A stretch of DNA of 64,000 bases from Streptomyces kurssanovii (GTDB taxonomy: Bacteria; Actinomycetota; Actinomycetes; Streptomycetales; Streptomycetaceae): NCBI RefSeq assembly GCF_014649695.1, contig NZ_BMTN01000018.1, positions 94,295 through 158,294 of the forward strand. The letters are read 5' to 3'. Shown in pieces: positions 33,705 to 43,218 of the stretch (the stretch's first letter is position 1; every line of letters begins with the position of its first letter). The translations under genes and the position numbers were made by a program. Below the pieces are notes generated by a model that made no database searches, was not told the DNA's origin, and saw only the letters and a list, made by a program, of their open reading frames with translations.

Positions 33705-33955
33705 GTGAGTTCGTCACCGGCGATCCCCAACTGCTGGTCAACACCTTCGCCGTCGAACCGGAGATGACGGGCGAGGATGTGACGTTCTCCTACGACGACG
33801 CCCGGCGATCCGTGGCGTTCTCCTGGTTCTCGGACTCGGGAGAGGCCGGAATGCGTCTCTTTCGGGAAGGGGCACGGCGGCTCCGAGTTGAGGAGGAGGG
33901 CGGCAGGACCGGCCTCTTGACGGAGTTCAGGACAGCGGACACGTGGGTGAACTGA
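33701..33955 (+). CDS. Hypothetical small acidic protein
   Basis: 84 aa, no signal or membrane helix. It alternates polar and aromatic residues (DVTFSYDDARRSVAFSWFSD) in a way suggesting a small beta-sheet protein. The GTG start overlaps the stop of the preceding remnant, so it once belonged to a coupled pair. In this Rhs/T7SS neighbourhood an immunity-like role is possible, but nothing in the sequence proves it. The 150 bp after it (33956-34106) show an open frame with an internal stop and no recognisable gene. Confidence 0.5.
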   Translation: MSEFVTGDPQLLVNTFAVEPEMTGEDVTFSYDDARRSVAFSWFSDSGEAGMRLFREGARRLRVEEEGGRTGLLTEFRTADTWVN

Positions 33956-34106
33956 GGGTGCAGATCTTTCCTGTGGTGAGTGTCACCGAGAGCCTGCTGC
34001 TCGCGTGAGTCGCGGCGAGCGGTGACCCCGTAGCGCTCTGGGTGTACGAGAAGCTGCACCAACGCTCGTCGGTTTTGAAGGTGTTGGGGCTCACTATTCG
34101 TTGCTG

Positions 34107-34649
34107 ATGGGAAGATCCACATGGCAGCATTCGCGGGTGACTGACAACGGGGATGAGATACCGAAGCCTCGACCGGCTTCCCGGTTGGCCGACTTGGTGG
34201 ACGTACCGGGTCCGACCGCATTGTTTGAGCCGTCAACGAACTCAGCGGTGGCTCCATCTGTCGCTGAGCGGGATGAACCGCTCGATGAGGTGGCGGCTGC
34301 GCGGCGAGGGGTTGCGCGTTTGCTGGGGGAGTTTCGGCGGTCGGCGGTGTTGGTGCCGTTCGATGCGCAGGACAGTTTGTGGACGGCGGATTTCAACGGA
34401 GTGCGGTGGATCTGTGCGTTCTCGGACGAGGAGGCGTTGGCGCGGTTTGCTCATGCGCAGGGGGGTGCGGGGCGTGAGTGGGCGTACCGGACGATTCTGG
34501 GCGCCCGGCTACTGGATGTGATGGTGCCGATGCTGCCGGGTCCGGGTGGTGTTGCGCTGGACGTGGGCAGTGAGGACGGGATGGTGTTTCCGCCGGTGGC
34601 GGGGATCGTTCCGGATGAGGTGGCGGTGGATCTCGGGGGTGTGCGGTGA
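34107..34649 (+). CDS. SseB-like domain protein of the T7SS/Rhs cluster
   Basis: 180 aa from ATG 34107 (TTG 34101 and GTG 34137 also possible; none has a good ribosome site). The C-terminal 110 residues resemble the SseB N-terminal domain: VLVPFDAQDSLWTADFNGVR, WICAFSDEEALARFA and DVMVPMLPGPGGVALDVGSE. SseB-like proteins regularly precede WXG-type and Rhs toxin genes in Streptomyces and may serve as chaperones or adaptors. The stop overlaps the next start (GTGA), so it is co-translated with the WXG-like gene. The first 60 residues are charged and probably disordered. Confidence 0.75.
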   Translation: MGRSTWQHSRVTDNGDEIPKPRPASRLADLVDVPGPTALFEPSTNSAVAPSVAERDEPLDEVAAARRGVARLLGEFRRSAVLVPFDAQDSLWTADFNGVRWICAFSDEEALARFAHAQGGAGREWAYRTILGARLLDVMVPMLPGPGGVALDVGSEDGMVFPPVAGIVPDEVAVDLGGVR

Positions 34650-35293
34650 GTGTTGGTGAGCCTGAGCTTGCGGCGGCGGCGTCGGGGCTGGCGGAGATCG
34701 CGAAGGGGATCAATCTGGCGCATGCCGAGCTGAAGGAGCTCGGCATGATCGGCGAGGCGTCGGTCGGCCGGGGGTTCTCGGATCTCGCGCTGTCGGGGCT
34801 GGAGCTGGGACACGGCGGTTTGACGGCGGAGGTCGAGACGTTCTGCAGCCGCTGGGAGTGGGGGGTCCGGACGCTGACGCTGAAGGGCAACGCCTTCGCG
34901 CAGGGCGTGGGGTTGTCGGCGGGCTCGTTCGCGGAGCAGGAGCAGTACGTCAAGGACGCGATCAAGATCGGTGCGAACTCGCTGAACGGCAATCCTCATC
35001 TGTCGGAGGACGAGGTCAAGCAGATGAGCTGGGACACGATTCGTGACCAGCACGCGTGGGACAACGCGGACTGGAGCGCGGAGTCGATGCGTGAGGCGCA
35101 CGGCGAGGTCAAGCAGACGTGGAAGAACACCACGTATGACGTGATGGACGCGCAGATGGACTCGATGGAGCGTTCCGGCTTGATCGACCCGAAGATCCGG
35201 GACGCGATGGACGAGCAGTTGAAGGAAGACCTCGATCCTGACCAGGCCACGATCGATCAGGCCGAGCAGCCGCGGTGGGGGGAGATTCGCTGA
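34646..35293 (+). CDS. WXG100/ESX-type helical protein
   Basis: 215 aa, strongly helical. The N-terminal part (about residues 5-100) is an Ala/Leu/Glu-rich helical hairpin with FCSRWEWGVRTL at the turn, like the WxG region of ESAT-6-type proteins. The C-terminal part (about 100-215) is acidic with Met/Trp-rich helices (AHGEVKQTWKNTTYDVMDAQ). It is probably a type VII secretion partner or carrier for the Rhs toxin encoded next, to which it is joined by a TGATG overlap. A membrane anchor is absent. The family call rests on helical pattern, WxW motif and context. Confidence 0.7.
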   Translation: MSVGEPELAAAASGLAEIAKGINLAHAELKELGMIGEASVGRGFSDLALSGLELGHGGLTAEVETFCSRWEWGVRTLTLKGNAFAQGVGLSAGSFAEQEQYVKDAIKIGANSLNGNPHLSEDEVKQMSWDTIRDQHAWDNADWSAESMREAHGEVKQTWKNTTYDVMDAQMDSMERSGLIDPKIRDAMDEQLKEDLDPDQATIDQAEQPRWGEIR

Positions 35294-38200
35294 TGGTGGA
35301 CTGGCGGGGGTGGGGCGACAAGCTCGTCGACGGTGCCGACCGGGCGATCGACAAGGGCAAGGAAGTCGTCGGCGAGGGCGTCGACTATGTGACCGACAAG
35401 GCCGGCGAGGGCCTGGAGAAGGTCGGTGCGCACGAGTGGGCGGACGCGGTCGAGGACTGGGGGGATGAGACCGCTTCTTCGCTGGGTGCGGAGGTCGGGG
35501 AGAAGCAGCTCGGGCAGACCGAGGAGGCCAATGAGCTGATCCACGGACGGCCGGAGAAGATCGCCTCGGCGGTGAAGAACCTGCGGGACTTCCAGAAGGC
35601 GTTCGACCTGGTCGGCGGCGGGATGCAGAAGCTGGACTCCCAGCACTGGAAGGGCGAGGCGGCTGACACCTTCCGGGAGAAGTTCGACACGCTGCCCAAG
35701 GACTGGCTGCGCGCGGCGGACGCGTTCGAGGACGCGGCCAAGGCGCTGGAGACGTATTCGACGGCCGTCGTCACGGCGCAGGGCAAGGCGCGTGAGGCGA
35801 TCGCCCTGTACAACGAGGCGAAGAAGGACTACGAGAAGGCGGCTGCGGAGTTCAACAAGAAGGCCGACGCCTACGACGCCGCCCGCAACAGCGACAACCC
35901 GCTGCCGCACCCGGGGGAGTTCAAGGACCCGACCACGGCCAAACGCAAGCGCGCGCAGGAGATCCTGGACGACGCCCGCGCCGCGCGGAACCAGGCCGGC
36001 GACACCGCCAAGACCGCGGTTCACGCCGCCATGGCGCACGCGCCGAAGGACAAGACCGGCCTGGACAAGCTCCAGACCGAGCTCATGGACTACGGCCTGG
36101 GCCAGAGCATCGAGCTGGCCCACTTCGGCGGCGGCATCATCAAGGGCACCGCGGGCCTGGTCAATTTCGTGCGGTCGGTCAACCCGATCGACGTCTACAA
36201 CCTGACCCACCCCGCCGAGTACTACAAGGGCGTCAACATGACGCTCGCCGGCCTCGCGTCAACAGTGGCGAACCCGGACCGCGCTCTGAAGAACGCGTGG
36301 GACGCGGCGAAGGGCGACCCCGCCGAATTCCTCGGCCGCCTCGTCCCCGAACTCCTGGGAACCAAGGGTGCGGGTGTCGTCAAGGGCGTGGCCACAGCGG
36401 GCCTGCGCAGCGGTGCGAAGCACGCGGTCACCGAAGCCGCCGAGTCAGGGGCGCGCAAGGCCCTGGACGACCCCGCTCAGACCTCCCGCCCCAAGGACGC
36501 CGTCGAGAGCGACAACACGGACCCGATCGACCTCGCCACCGGTGTGATGTACCTGCCGCAGACGGACATCCGTTTGCCGGGCTCGCTGCCGCTCGCCTTC
36601 AGCCGCCGGGTGGCGTCCGACTACCGGGCCGGGCGCTGGTTCGGACCGTCCTGGTCCTCCACCGCCGACCAGCGGCTGGAGATCCACCCAGAGGGCGTCC
36701 TCTTCGTCTGCGAGGACGGCCTGCTGCTGTCCTACCCGCACCCGGCCCCGGGCGTCCCCGTCATGCCGAGCCATGGCCCGCGCCGGCCGCTCGACCGCGA
36801 CATCGACGGCGACTACACGATCACGGACCCGGATGTCGGCCGCGTGTGGCACTTCACCACGCGCCACGACGACGTGGCCCTCCTCACCCAGATCGACGAC
36901 CGCAACGGCAACTGGATCACCTTCGAGTACGACGAGTCCGATGCGCCGACCTCGATCGTCCATCACGGTGGTTACCACCTGAAGCTCACGGCCAGCGAAG
37001 GCCGGATCACCGCCCTGCACCTGGCAGGGGCGGCTGCCGACGGCTCTGACCAGGAAATCCTGCGTTACGGCTACACCGACGGCCACCTCACATCCGTCAC
37101 CAACTCGTCCGGCCTGCCCTTGCGGTTCAGCTACGACGAGCGCGGCCGCGTCACCTCCTGGACGGACACCAACGGCAGCGCGTACACGTACGAGTACGAC
37201 GACCAGGACCGCTGCACCGCCGAAGGCGGCTCGGCCGGCCACATGGCCCTGCGGCTCGCCTACAGCGACCCGGATCCGGAGACCGGCCTGCGCGTCACCA
37301 CGGCGACTACCGGCGGCGGAGCTGTCCGCCGGTACGTCGTCAACGACGCCCACCAGGTCATTGAGGTGACTGACCCGCTCGGCGCGGTCACCCGCTACGA
37401 ACGTGACCGCTTCAACCGTCTACTGAGCCAGACCGACCCGCTCGGCCGCACCGCCCGCTTCACGTACGACGAATCCGGCCTCCTGACCACCGTGGTGCGA
37501 CCTGACGGCCGCGAAGCCACCGCGGAGTACAACCAGCTGGGGCTCCCGATACGTGTCGTGAACCCGGACCGGACAGCCATCCGGCAGAAGTACGACGAGC
37601 GCGGTAACCGCATCAGCGTGACAAGCCCGTCCGGGACCGTCACCCGCTACACGTACAACGATGCCGGGCACGTCACAGCCGTCACGGACGGCCTTGGGAA
37701 CACCAGCCGCATCCGCTGCAACACTGTCGGTCTGCCCGTCGAGGTCACCGACCCCCTCGGTGCGACCACCCGGATCGACCGAGACGCCTTCGGCCGAGCG
37801 GTCACCCTCACCGGCCCGCTCGGCGCGGTCACCCGCCTGGAATGGACGCCCGAGGGCAAGCTCGCCCGCCGCATCGACGCCGACGGCAGCGAGCAGTCAT
37901 GGACGTACGACGGTGAGGGCAACTGCCTCACCCATACCGACGCCATGGGGCAGGTGTCCCGCTTCGAGTACACCCACTTCGACCTCATGAGCGCCCGCAC
38001 CGGCCCGGACGGCGTTCGCTACGAGTTCAGCCACGACCATGAGCTGCGCCTCACCCAGGTCCTCAACCCGCAGGGCCTGACGTGGGACTACGCGTATGAC
38101 GCGGCCGGTCACCTCATATCCGAGACCGACTTCGACAACCGGACACTGTCGTACGAACGGGACGTGGCCGGCCGCCTGACCGCCCGCACCGACGCACTGG

Positions 38201-39975
38201 GCCAGACCATCCGCTACGAGCGCGACGAACTGGACCGCATCGTCCGCAAGGACGCCGCCGGGGCCGTGACGACGTTCGCCTACGACTTCACGGACCAGCT
38301 CGCGGAAGCGGTCAACGCGGACGCCACGATCACGTGTCTCCGCGACCGCTACGGCCGCCTCGTCTCCGAGACGGTGAACGGCCGCACGATGTCGTTCACG
38401 TACGACGAACTCGGCCGCCGCACCGGCCGCACGACCCCGACCGGAGCGGTCAGCACCTGGACCTACGACGCCGCAGGCCGCCGCACCTCCCTCACCACCT
38501 CCGGGCGCACCCTCACCTTCGAACACGACGCCGCCGGCCAGGAAATCGCCCGCCACATCGGCGACACCGTCTCCTTCACGAATGAGTACGACCCGCTCGG
38601 CCGCCTCACCAGCCAACGGATCACCGGCGCCGGCCGCAGCATCCAACGCCGCGACTACACCTACCGCGCCGATGGCAACCTCATCGGCCTCGACGACCAA
38701 CTGGCGGGCGCCAAGACCTTCGACCTCGACCCGGCAGGCCGGGTCACCGCCGTCCACGCAGCAGGCTGGACCGAGCGCTACGCCTACGACGAAGCAGGCA
38801 ACCAGACACAGGCATCCTGGCCCGCCTCCCACCCGGGCCAGGAGGCGGTCGGTGCGCGTGAGTACACGGGCACGACGATCACGCGTGCCGGCGATGTGCG
38901 GTACGAGCACGATGTACTCGGCCGCATCACCCTCCGCCAGAAGACCCGCCTGTCCCGCAAGCCGGCCACCTGGCGCTACGAGTGGAACGCCGAAGATCGC
39001 ATGCGCTCGGTGACCACACCGGACGGCAGGGTTTGGCGCTACCAGTACGACGCGCTGGGGCGGCGGATCGGGAAGCAGCAGCTGGCAGCGGATGGCCGGA
39101 CAGTCGTGGAGCAAGTGACGTTTACGTGGGATGGGAGGACGCTATGCGAACAGACAACCGCGGCGAAGACTCTCCCGAACCCAGTCGTCCTCACCTGGGA
39201 CCACAACGGACTGCGCCCCCTCACTCAAAGAGATCGCATCCTCGCATCGGACGCCTCACAAGAGGTGTTCGACGAACGCTTCTTTTCGGTTGTCTCCGAC
39301 CTTGTCGGCTCCCCGACCGAGTTGCTCGGTGAAAGCGGCGACGTTGCATGGCGCACTCGCACCACACTTTGGGGCGCAACCACTTGGACAGCAGCTAGTG
39401 AGGCATACACACCACTTCGCTCCCCCGGGCAGTATTACGATCCCGAAACCAACTTGCACTACAACGGTTTCCGTACGTACGACCCGGAGACAGGCCGCTA
39501 CCTCAGCCCCGATCCACTCGGCCTCTATCCGGCTCCCAACCCGGTCACCTACGTCCACAACCCGACGGGCTGGACAGATTCTCTGGGCCTGGCACCCGAC
39601 TACTTCCCTATCTACCGAACCCCCAAGGCGGTGGACGCCCAATACGAACTGGATCACGGCCCGAATCCCGCAAATCACCAGCCTGGAGTCGACATCGGGG
39701 GCGGAATCCTCTCGGACGGAAAGATCTACTTCGGCGAACGCGGGGTGGCAGCTGAATACGCAGGCCCAAATGGGTTGAATTTCGCAAAGGGAATGGTCAA
39801 ATACGAGATGCACCCCTCATTCCTTGAGGAGTTCATGGATTACGCTAAGGTGCACGACCGAAACGGTCCCGACGGGGCTGTCAGGATTGAGTTTGCCATT
39901 CCTCACGACAAACTGGATAGATTCAACGAGCTGACCCTTGACAGGTCTTGGGTTGAGATTTTCGGAGGTCCCTGA
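35293..39975 (+). CDS. Rhs-repeat polymorphic toxin with T7SS-type N-terminus
   Basis: 1560 aa. Residues about 80-180 form a WXG-like helical domain (LDSQHWKGEAADTFREKF) serving as the putative type VII secretion signal. DUF6531 follows near 405 (DPIDLATGVMYLPQTDIRLP). Dozens of YD/Rhs repeats run from about 590 to 1370. The conserved core end is GRYLSPDPLGLYPAPNP (about 1397-1413), after which the variable tip begins: 127 residues from DYFPIYRTPKA. The tip contains GKIYFGERGVAAEYA and KGMVKYEMHPSFLEEF and ends EIFGGP; I do not recognise it securely, though an ADP-ribosyltransferase-like fold is possible. Base composition becomes less GC-rich from about 39.1 kb. The next gene, overlapping by one base, is the probable immunity gene. 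Confidence 0.92.
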   Translation: MVDWRGWGDKLVDGADRAIDKGKEVVGEGVDYVTDKAGEGLEKVGAHEWADAVEDWGDETASSLGAEVGEKQLGQTEEANELIHGRPEKIASAVKNLRDFQKAFDLVGGGMQKLDSQHWKGEAADTFREKFDTLPKDWLRAADAFEDAAKALETYSTAVVTAQGKAREAIALYNEAKKDYEKAAAEFNKKADAYDAARNSDNPLPHPGEFKDPTTAKRKRAQEILDDARAARNQAGDTAKTAVHAAMAHAPKDKTGLDKLQTELMDYGLGQSIELAHFGGGIIKGTAGLVNFVRSVNPIDVYNLTHPAEYYKGVNMTLAGLASTVANPDRALKNAWDAAKGDPAEFLGRLVPELLGTKGAGVVKGVATAGLRSGAKHAVTEAAESGARKALDDPAQTSRPKDAVESDNTDPIDLATGVMYLPQTDIRLPGSLPLAFSRRVASDYRAGRWFGPSWSSTADQRLEIHPEGVLFVCEDGLLLSYPHPAPGVPVMPSHGPRRPLDRDIDGDYTITDPDVGRVWHFTTRHDDVALLTQIDDRNGNWITFEYDESDAPTSIVHHGGYHLKLTASEGRITALHLAGAAADGSDQEILRYGYTDGHLTSVTNSSGLPLRFSYDERGRVTSWTDTNGSAYTYEYDDQDRCTAEGGSAGHMALRLAYSDPDPETGLRVTTATTGGGAVRRYVVNDAHQVIEVTDPLGAVTRYERDRFNRLLSQTDPLGRTARFTYDESGLLTTVVRPDGREATAEYNQLGLPIRVVNPDRTAIRQKYDERGNRISVTSPSGTVTRYTYNDAGHVTAVTDGLGNTSRIRCNTVGLPVEVTDPLGATTRIDRDAFGRAVTLTGPLGAVTRLEWTPEGKLARRIDADGSEQSWTYDGEGNCLTHTDAMGQVSRFEYTHFDLMSARTGPDGVRYEFSHDHELRLTQVLNPQGLTWDYAYDAAGHLISETDFDNRTLSYERDVAGRLTARTDALGQTIRYERDELDRIVRKDAAGAVTTFAYDFTDQLAEAVNADATITCLRDRYGRLVSETVNGRTMSFTYDELGRRTGRTTPTGAVSTWTYDAAGRRTSLTTSGRTLTFEHDAAGQEIARHIGDTVSFTNEYDPLGRLTSQRITGAGRSIQRRDYTYRADGNLIGLDDQLAGAKTFDLDPAGRVTAVHAAGWTERYAYDEAGNQTQASWPASHPGQEAVGAREYTGTTITRAGDVRYEHDVLGRITLRQKTRLSRKPATWRYEWNAEDRMRSVTTPDGRVWRYQYDALGRRIGKQQLAADGRTVVEQVTFTWDGRTLCEQTTAAKTLPNPVVLTWDHNGLRPLTQRDRILASDASQEVFDERFFSVVSDLVGSPTELLGESGDVAWRTRTTLWGATTWTAASEAYTPLRSPGQYYDPETNLHYNGFRTYDPETGRYLSPDPLGLYPAPNPVTYVHNPTGWTDSLGLAPDYFPIYRTPKAVDAQYELDHGPNPANHQPGVDIGGGILSDGKIYFGERGVAAEYAGPNGLNFAKGMVKYEMHPSFLEEFMDYAKVHDRNGPDGAVRIEFAIPHDKLDRFNELTLDRSWVEIFGGP

Positions 39976-40232
39976 TGGCGCTGGTCAATCACCAGGAGGT
40001 CGACGTCACGATCACCGCTGTAGCCCCCGTCGGATCGCAGGTGGATGCGGATGGCATCACCTGCTTCATCGACCAGGTGAAGCACCCCTCGTGGTGGTCG
40101 GCGAATGTGGCTCCTCCCCGCGTGGGAGATCGCCTGCATGCTGTTGTCCTGGACGACTCCAGGACCCCTCCGCGGCTCAGTGCCCTCCAGAAGGACATCG
40201 ACATCGCACGGCGGCTGCGCAAGCGCGAGTGA
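39975..40232 (+). CDS. Small S1/OB-fold-like protein, candidate immunity protein
   Basis: 85 aa. Its ATG overlaps the Rhs stop (TGATG), the usual position of a polymorphic-toxin immunity gene. The sequence VDVTITAVAPVGSQVDADG then ITCFIDQ and VGDRLHAVVLDDSRTPPRLS has the strand order of an S1-like OB fold, and it ends in a helical basic tail. OB-fold immunity proteins are not common, so it may instead be a tip-associated accessory protein. No other candidate lies between it and the IS element. Confidence 0.65.
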   Translation: MALVNHQEVDVTITAVAPVGSQVDADGITCFIDQVKHPSWWSANVAPPRVGDRLHAVVLDDSRTPPRLSALQKDIDIARRLRKRE

Positions 40233-40658
40233 TCGCGGCGGTGCACGGAGCACCGTCAACGACGGGCTGCGTTCCTCTTACGAGACGCGGGGGTTCGTCC
40301 ACGTCCCTTTTCCTCATTGGTCCTTGGCGATGTTGTGAATGAAGTCCGCGAACTCGGTGGCGTCCATGGCGAGGCTCTCCAGTCGGACCAAAATATCTGA
40401 CGGTACTTGCGCAAGTGCGCCTCCGCGTCCAGCAGCACGGGACCATGGGCCTGGACCAGCTAAACCGCGCCCAGTTGCGGGACCGGCCGTGGACGCTGAA
40501 CAGCGGCTGGCCCGAGTCGGGAAACGCGCCCGCGGCGAAGGGTCACGCCGGCTGGAAGAAAGCTAGTCGTCACCGATGGCGGTGACACGTAAACCCCAGG
40601 GTGAACTCGAGTGAACGTGGTGAAGATGTGTACTCGTGGCCAGTTGGCCAGGAATCTC
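40233..40658. other. Gap between immunity candidate and IS element
   Basis: Only short fragments are visible. On the minus strand an open piece reads DILVRLESLAMDATEFADFI ending at a TGA near 40318, with no start; on the plus strand a piece reads RAQLRDRPWTLNSGWPESG. Both look like gene ends left by recombination. No intact gene, RNA or repeat is seen. Confidence 0.4.
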
Positions 40659-41701
40659 TAACGAGCTGGTGCGTGATTGCAGGTGAAGTGTTCTTGCTGG
40701 TGGATGTGCATGATCCTGACGTGGCGATCATGGTCAGTCGGGACGGTTCTCACGCATCAGGTGTTCACAGGGACCTCCCGGGATCATCTGGCTTGTCTGG
40801 TCGAGGGGTTGGCCGGTCCGTGGCAGGCCGTGGTCGAGGGGCATCGTTATGACGCTCGTGGCGGGGCCAGGTGGCGTGCGGCAGGGGCCGGTGCCCGGCA
40901 TCGGCTGGTGTTCGTCGACCGACTGGTGGCCATGCTGATTCATCTGCGGCACGATCTGCCGCATGCGGTGCGGGGGCTGCTGTTCGGTGTCAACTGCTCC
41001 ACCATCACCCGCGCGATCGGCGAGATACGCCGGCTTCTCGCAGGGCGCGGGTGTGCGGTCCCCGACCGGCCCGGCTGCGGCTGTGGACCCTGGCGGATGT
41101 GTTCGCCTACGCCCAGGCCGAGGGCATTGAACTACGGCTGGACGCCACCGAGGTCCAGGTCCCCCGGCCTCTGGCCGGCCGCGGCGGCAGGCGGGCATTC
41201 GTCTCGGGCAAGAAGAAACAGAACACGATGAAAGCCACCGTCGTTGCCTACCATCAAGGCCACACACTCTGGACCGACGCCCTGCGACCAGGGCGAATGC
41301 ATGACGCCACCGCCGCACGCAACGAAGGCATCGACACCTGCTCCCGACACTTTCCCGACGTGCAGGTCCTCCTGGACGACGGCTACCTCGGCCTCAGACG
41401 TGATCATCCCGGCGAAGCGGTGACACCGCCCAGGAAGGGAAACAAAATCAACCCGCCCGAGGTCCTCGAAGCCGGTCTACGAGCCCGCCACCGGCATTCC
41501 TCCAAGCGCATCACCGTCGAACACGCCCTCGCCGACCACAAGCGCTGGAAGCAACTGGCCCGCTGGACTCACCGGCGCGAAACCCTACCCGCCACCTACC
41601 AGGCCATCGCCGGCCCCGTCTCCGACCGCCACACCACCGGCTGACACAACCCCCCAGCTCAGGGCCCCACGCCTCTAACGCAATCACGCACCAAATCGTT
41701 A
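40659..41701 (+). mobile_element. IS5-type insertion sequence (about 1.04 kb)
   Basis: Terminal inverted repeats at 40659-40680 and 41680-41701 match over 22 bp with two mismatches, sharing TGGTGCGTGATTGC. The outermost TA on each side may be the target duplication. Inside is one transposase gene, frameshifted. The element lies just upstream of a broken integrase gene whose N-terminal end it appears to have removed or displaced. Confidence 0.85.
40677..41644 (+). pseudogene. IS5-family DDE transposase, frameshifted
   Basis: The first frame gives the helix-turn-helix part: RHRLVFVDRLVAMLIHLRHD and NCSTITRAIGEIRRLLAGRG. Near 41080 the reading shifts by one base to LWTLADVFAYAQAEGIELRL, followed by DATEVQVPRPL, FVSGKKKQNTMKA, LRPGRMHDATAAR, LLDDGYLGLR and the end KRITVEHALADHKRWKQLAR. 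The DDE residues (D in LDATEV, D in LLDDGY, E in VEHALA) are kept. A one-base deletion in CCCGGCTGC is the simplest explanation; there is no obvious slippery heptamer for programmed -1 frameshifting, but that remains an alternative. Confidence 0.85.
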
Positions 41702-41702
41702 C

Positions 41703-42117
41703 TGGCTGGACGGCGTCGCCGTTCACCACCTGCGGGAGAACACCCACACCCGCTACGCCGTCTCCATCCACCTCAACCCCGGCCTCGGCGTCAAGAAGCT
41801 CGCCCGACTCACCACCCGCGACGTCCGCACCTTCCTCGACGGACTCCGCACCACCTGCCAGTGCTGCGCCCAGAAACGGGACTCAGTCCGGCGATCCTGC
41901 TGCGCCATCGGCCAGTGCTGCGGAAAGCAGCTCTCACCGCTGACCGTGATGTACGTCCACTCCGTACTCAAGTCCGCCCTGGAACACGCCGTCCGCGAGG
42001 ACGAACTGCCACGCAACATCGCCCGGAACATCAAGACGACCACACCCCGCCCCCGGCGTTTCCAGCCCCTCACCGCCGCCGCAGCCCGGCGACTCCTTCA
42101 TGCGGCCAACGGCGACC
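41703..42117 (+). pseudogene. Tyrosine integrase, N-terminal fragment 1
   Basis: In frame from the IS edge it reads LRENTHTRYAVSIHLNPGLG, DVRTFLDGLRTTCQCCAQ and VHSVLKSALEHAVREDELPR, ending in PLTAAAARRLLHAANGD where homology stops. This is the SAM-like core-binding domain plus the start of the catalytic domain of a phage-type site-specific recombinase. The catalytic half is missing. It is closely related to fragment 2, which begins immediately after. Confidence 0.8.
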
Positions 42118-43076
42118 GGGGAGAACACCCACACGCGATACGCCGCCTGCGTCGACCGGTACCTGATCCCCGGCCTGGGCAAGAGGAACCTCACCAAGCT
42201 CACCGCCAAGGACGTCCGCACCTGGCTCAACCAGCTCCGCAACACCTGCCAGTGCTGCGCACACGGCATCGATACGGCCCGTGTTGAGCCCCATTGCTGC
42301 GCCGCCAGCCAGTGCTGCCACAAGCTGCTCTCCCCGCTGACGCTCACCTACATCCACTCCGTCCTCAAGTCCGCCCTGGAGCACGCCGTTCGCGAAGAGG
42401 AGATCCCGCGCAACGTGGCCCGCAACGTCCGCACCGGCACCCCACGGCCCCGGCGCTTCGAACCCCTCACCGCTGACGAAGCCCGCCAGCTCCTCACCGC
42501 CGCGCAAGGCCACCGGCTGCACGCCCTGTTCGAACTCGCCCTCCACACCGGACTCCGCAAGGGCGAACTCCTCGGCCTTCGCTGGGAAGACCTCAACCTC
42601 GACACGGGCACCGCCGCGATCCGCCGCACCCTTCAGCGCACCAGCGCAGGCGGGCTCACCACGCTGCCCACCAAGACCCGGGCCTCCGAACGCCGCATCG
42701 CCCTCCCCGCCCGCTGCGTCCAGTCGCTGAAGCTCCACTACGAGCAGCAGAGGCGCGAGCGTGAGGCCGCGGGCACCACGTGGCAGCACGACGGGCACGT
42801 CTTCACCACTGCGCAGGGCAGACCGCTCGACCCGACCAACCTCACTCGCACCTTCACCACGTTCCTCCGCACGGCCGGCCTCCGCCGCATCCGCTTCCAC
42901 GACCTCCGCCACTCCACCGCCACCCTGCTCCTGGAACAGGGCGTCGAACTCGTCGTGATCAAGGAATCCTCGGCCACGCCCACATCGGCGTCACCGCCAC
43001 CGTCTACGCACACGTACGCATCCGTCTTCAGCGCGACGCCATCGACCTGCTCGGCCACGCGCTCGGCCGCCCCTGA
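42118..43076 (+). pseudogene. Tyrosine integrase 2, truncated and frameshifted
   Basis: It restarts the same domain: TGENTHTRYAACVDRYLIPG, VHSVLKSALE-like, then the catalytic domain with Arg in TGLRKGELLGLRWEDL and HDLRHSTATLLLEQG. At about 42966 a single base is missing and the reading continues one frame over as LGHAHIGVTATVYAHVRIRL, which contains the late His and the nucleophile Tyr. Without that base the enzyme lacks its Tyr, so it is probably dead. The N-terminal arm-binding region is also absent. Confidence 0.82.
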
Positions 43077-43145
43077 CAGCCAGACGGCGGCGGACACCAG
43101 GGTGTCCGCCGCCGTTGCCGTCAACTACTGCCGTCAGGCGGCAAA

Positions 43146-43178
43146 TTAGCCCCGCCGCATACAGCTCGGCGGGGCTAA
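43146..43178. terminator. Hairpin terminator after the integrase
   Basis: Twelve-base arms TTAGCCCCGCCG and CGGCGGGGCTAA around a 9-base loop, flanked by A/T-rich sequence (GCAAA and TTTGC) that extends the symmetry. It could stop transcription from both directions. Confidence 0.75.
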
Positions 43179-43218
43179 AATTTGCTACTGGCCACGATCC
43201 TTAGCGGCGCAACATCTA

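Noticed and set aside
41050-41110. Programmed -1 frameshift in the IS5 transposase
   Set aside because: No slippery heptamer or obvious downstream stimulator; a one-base deletion is simpler, though not excluded.
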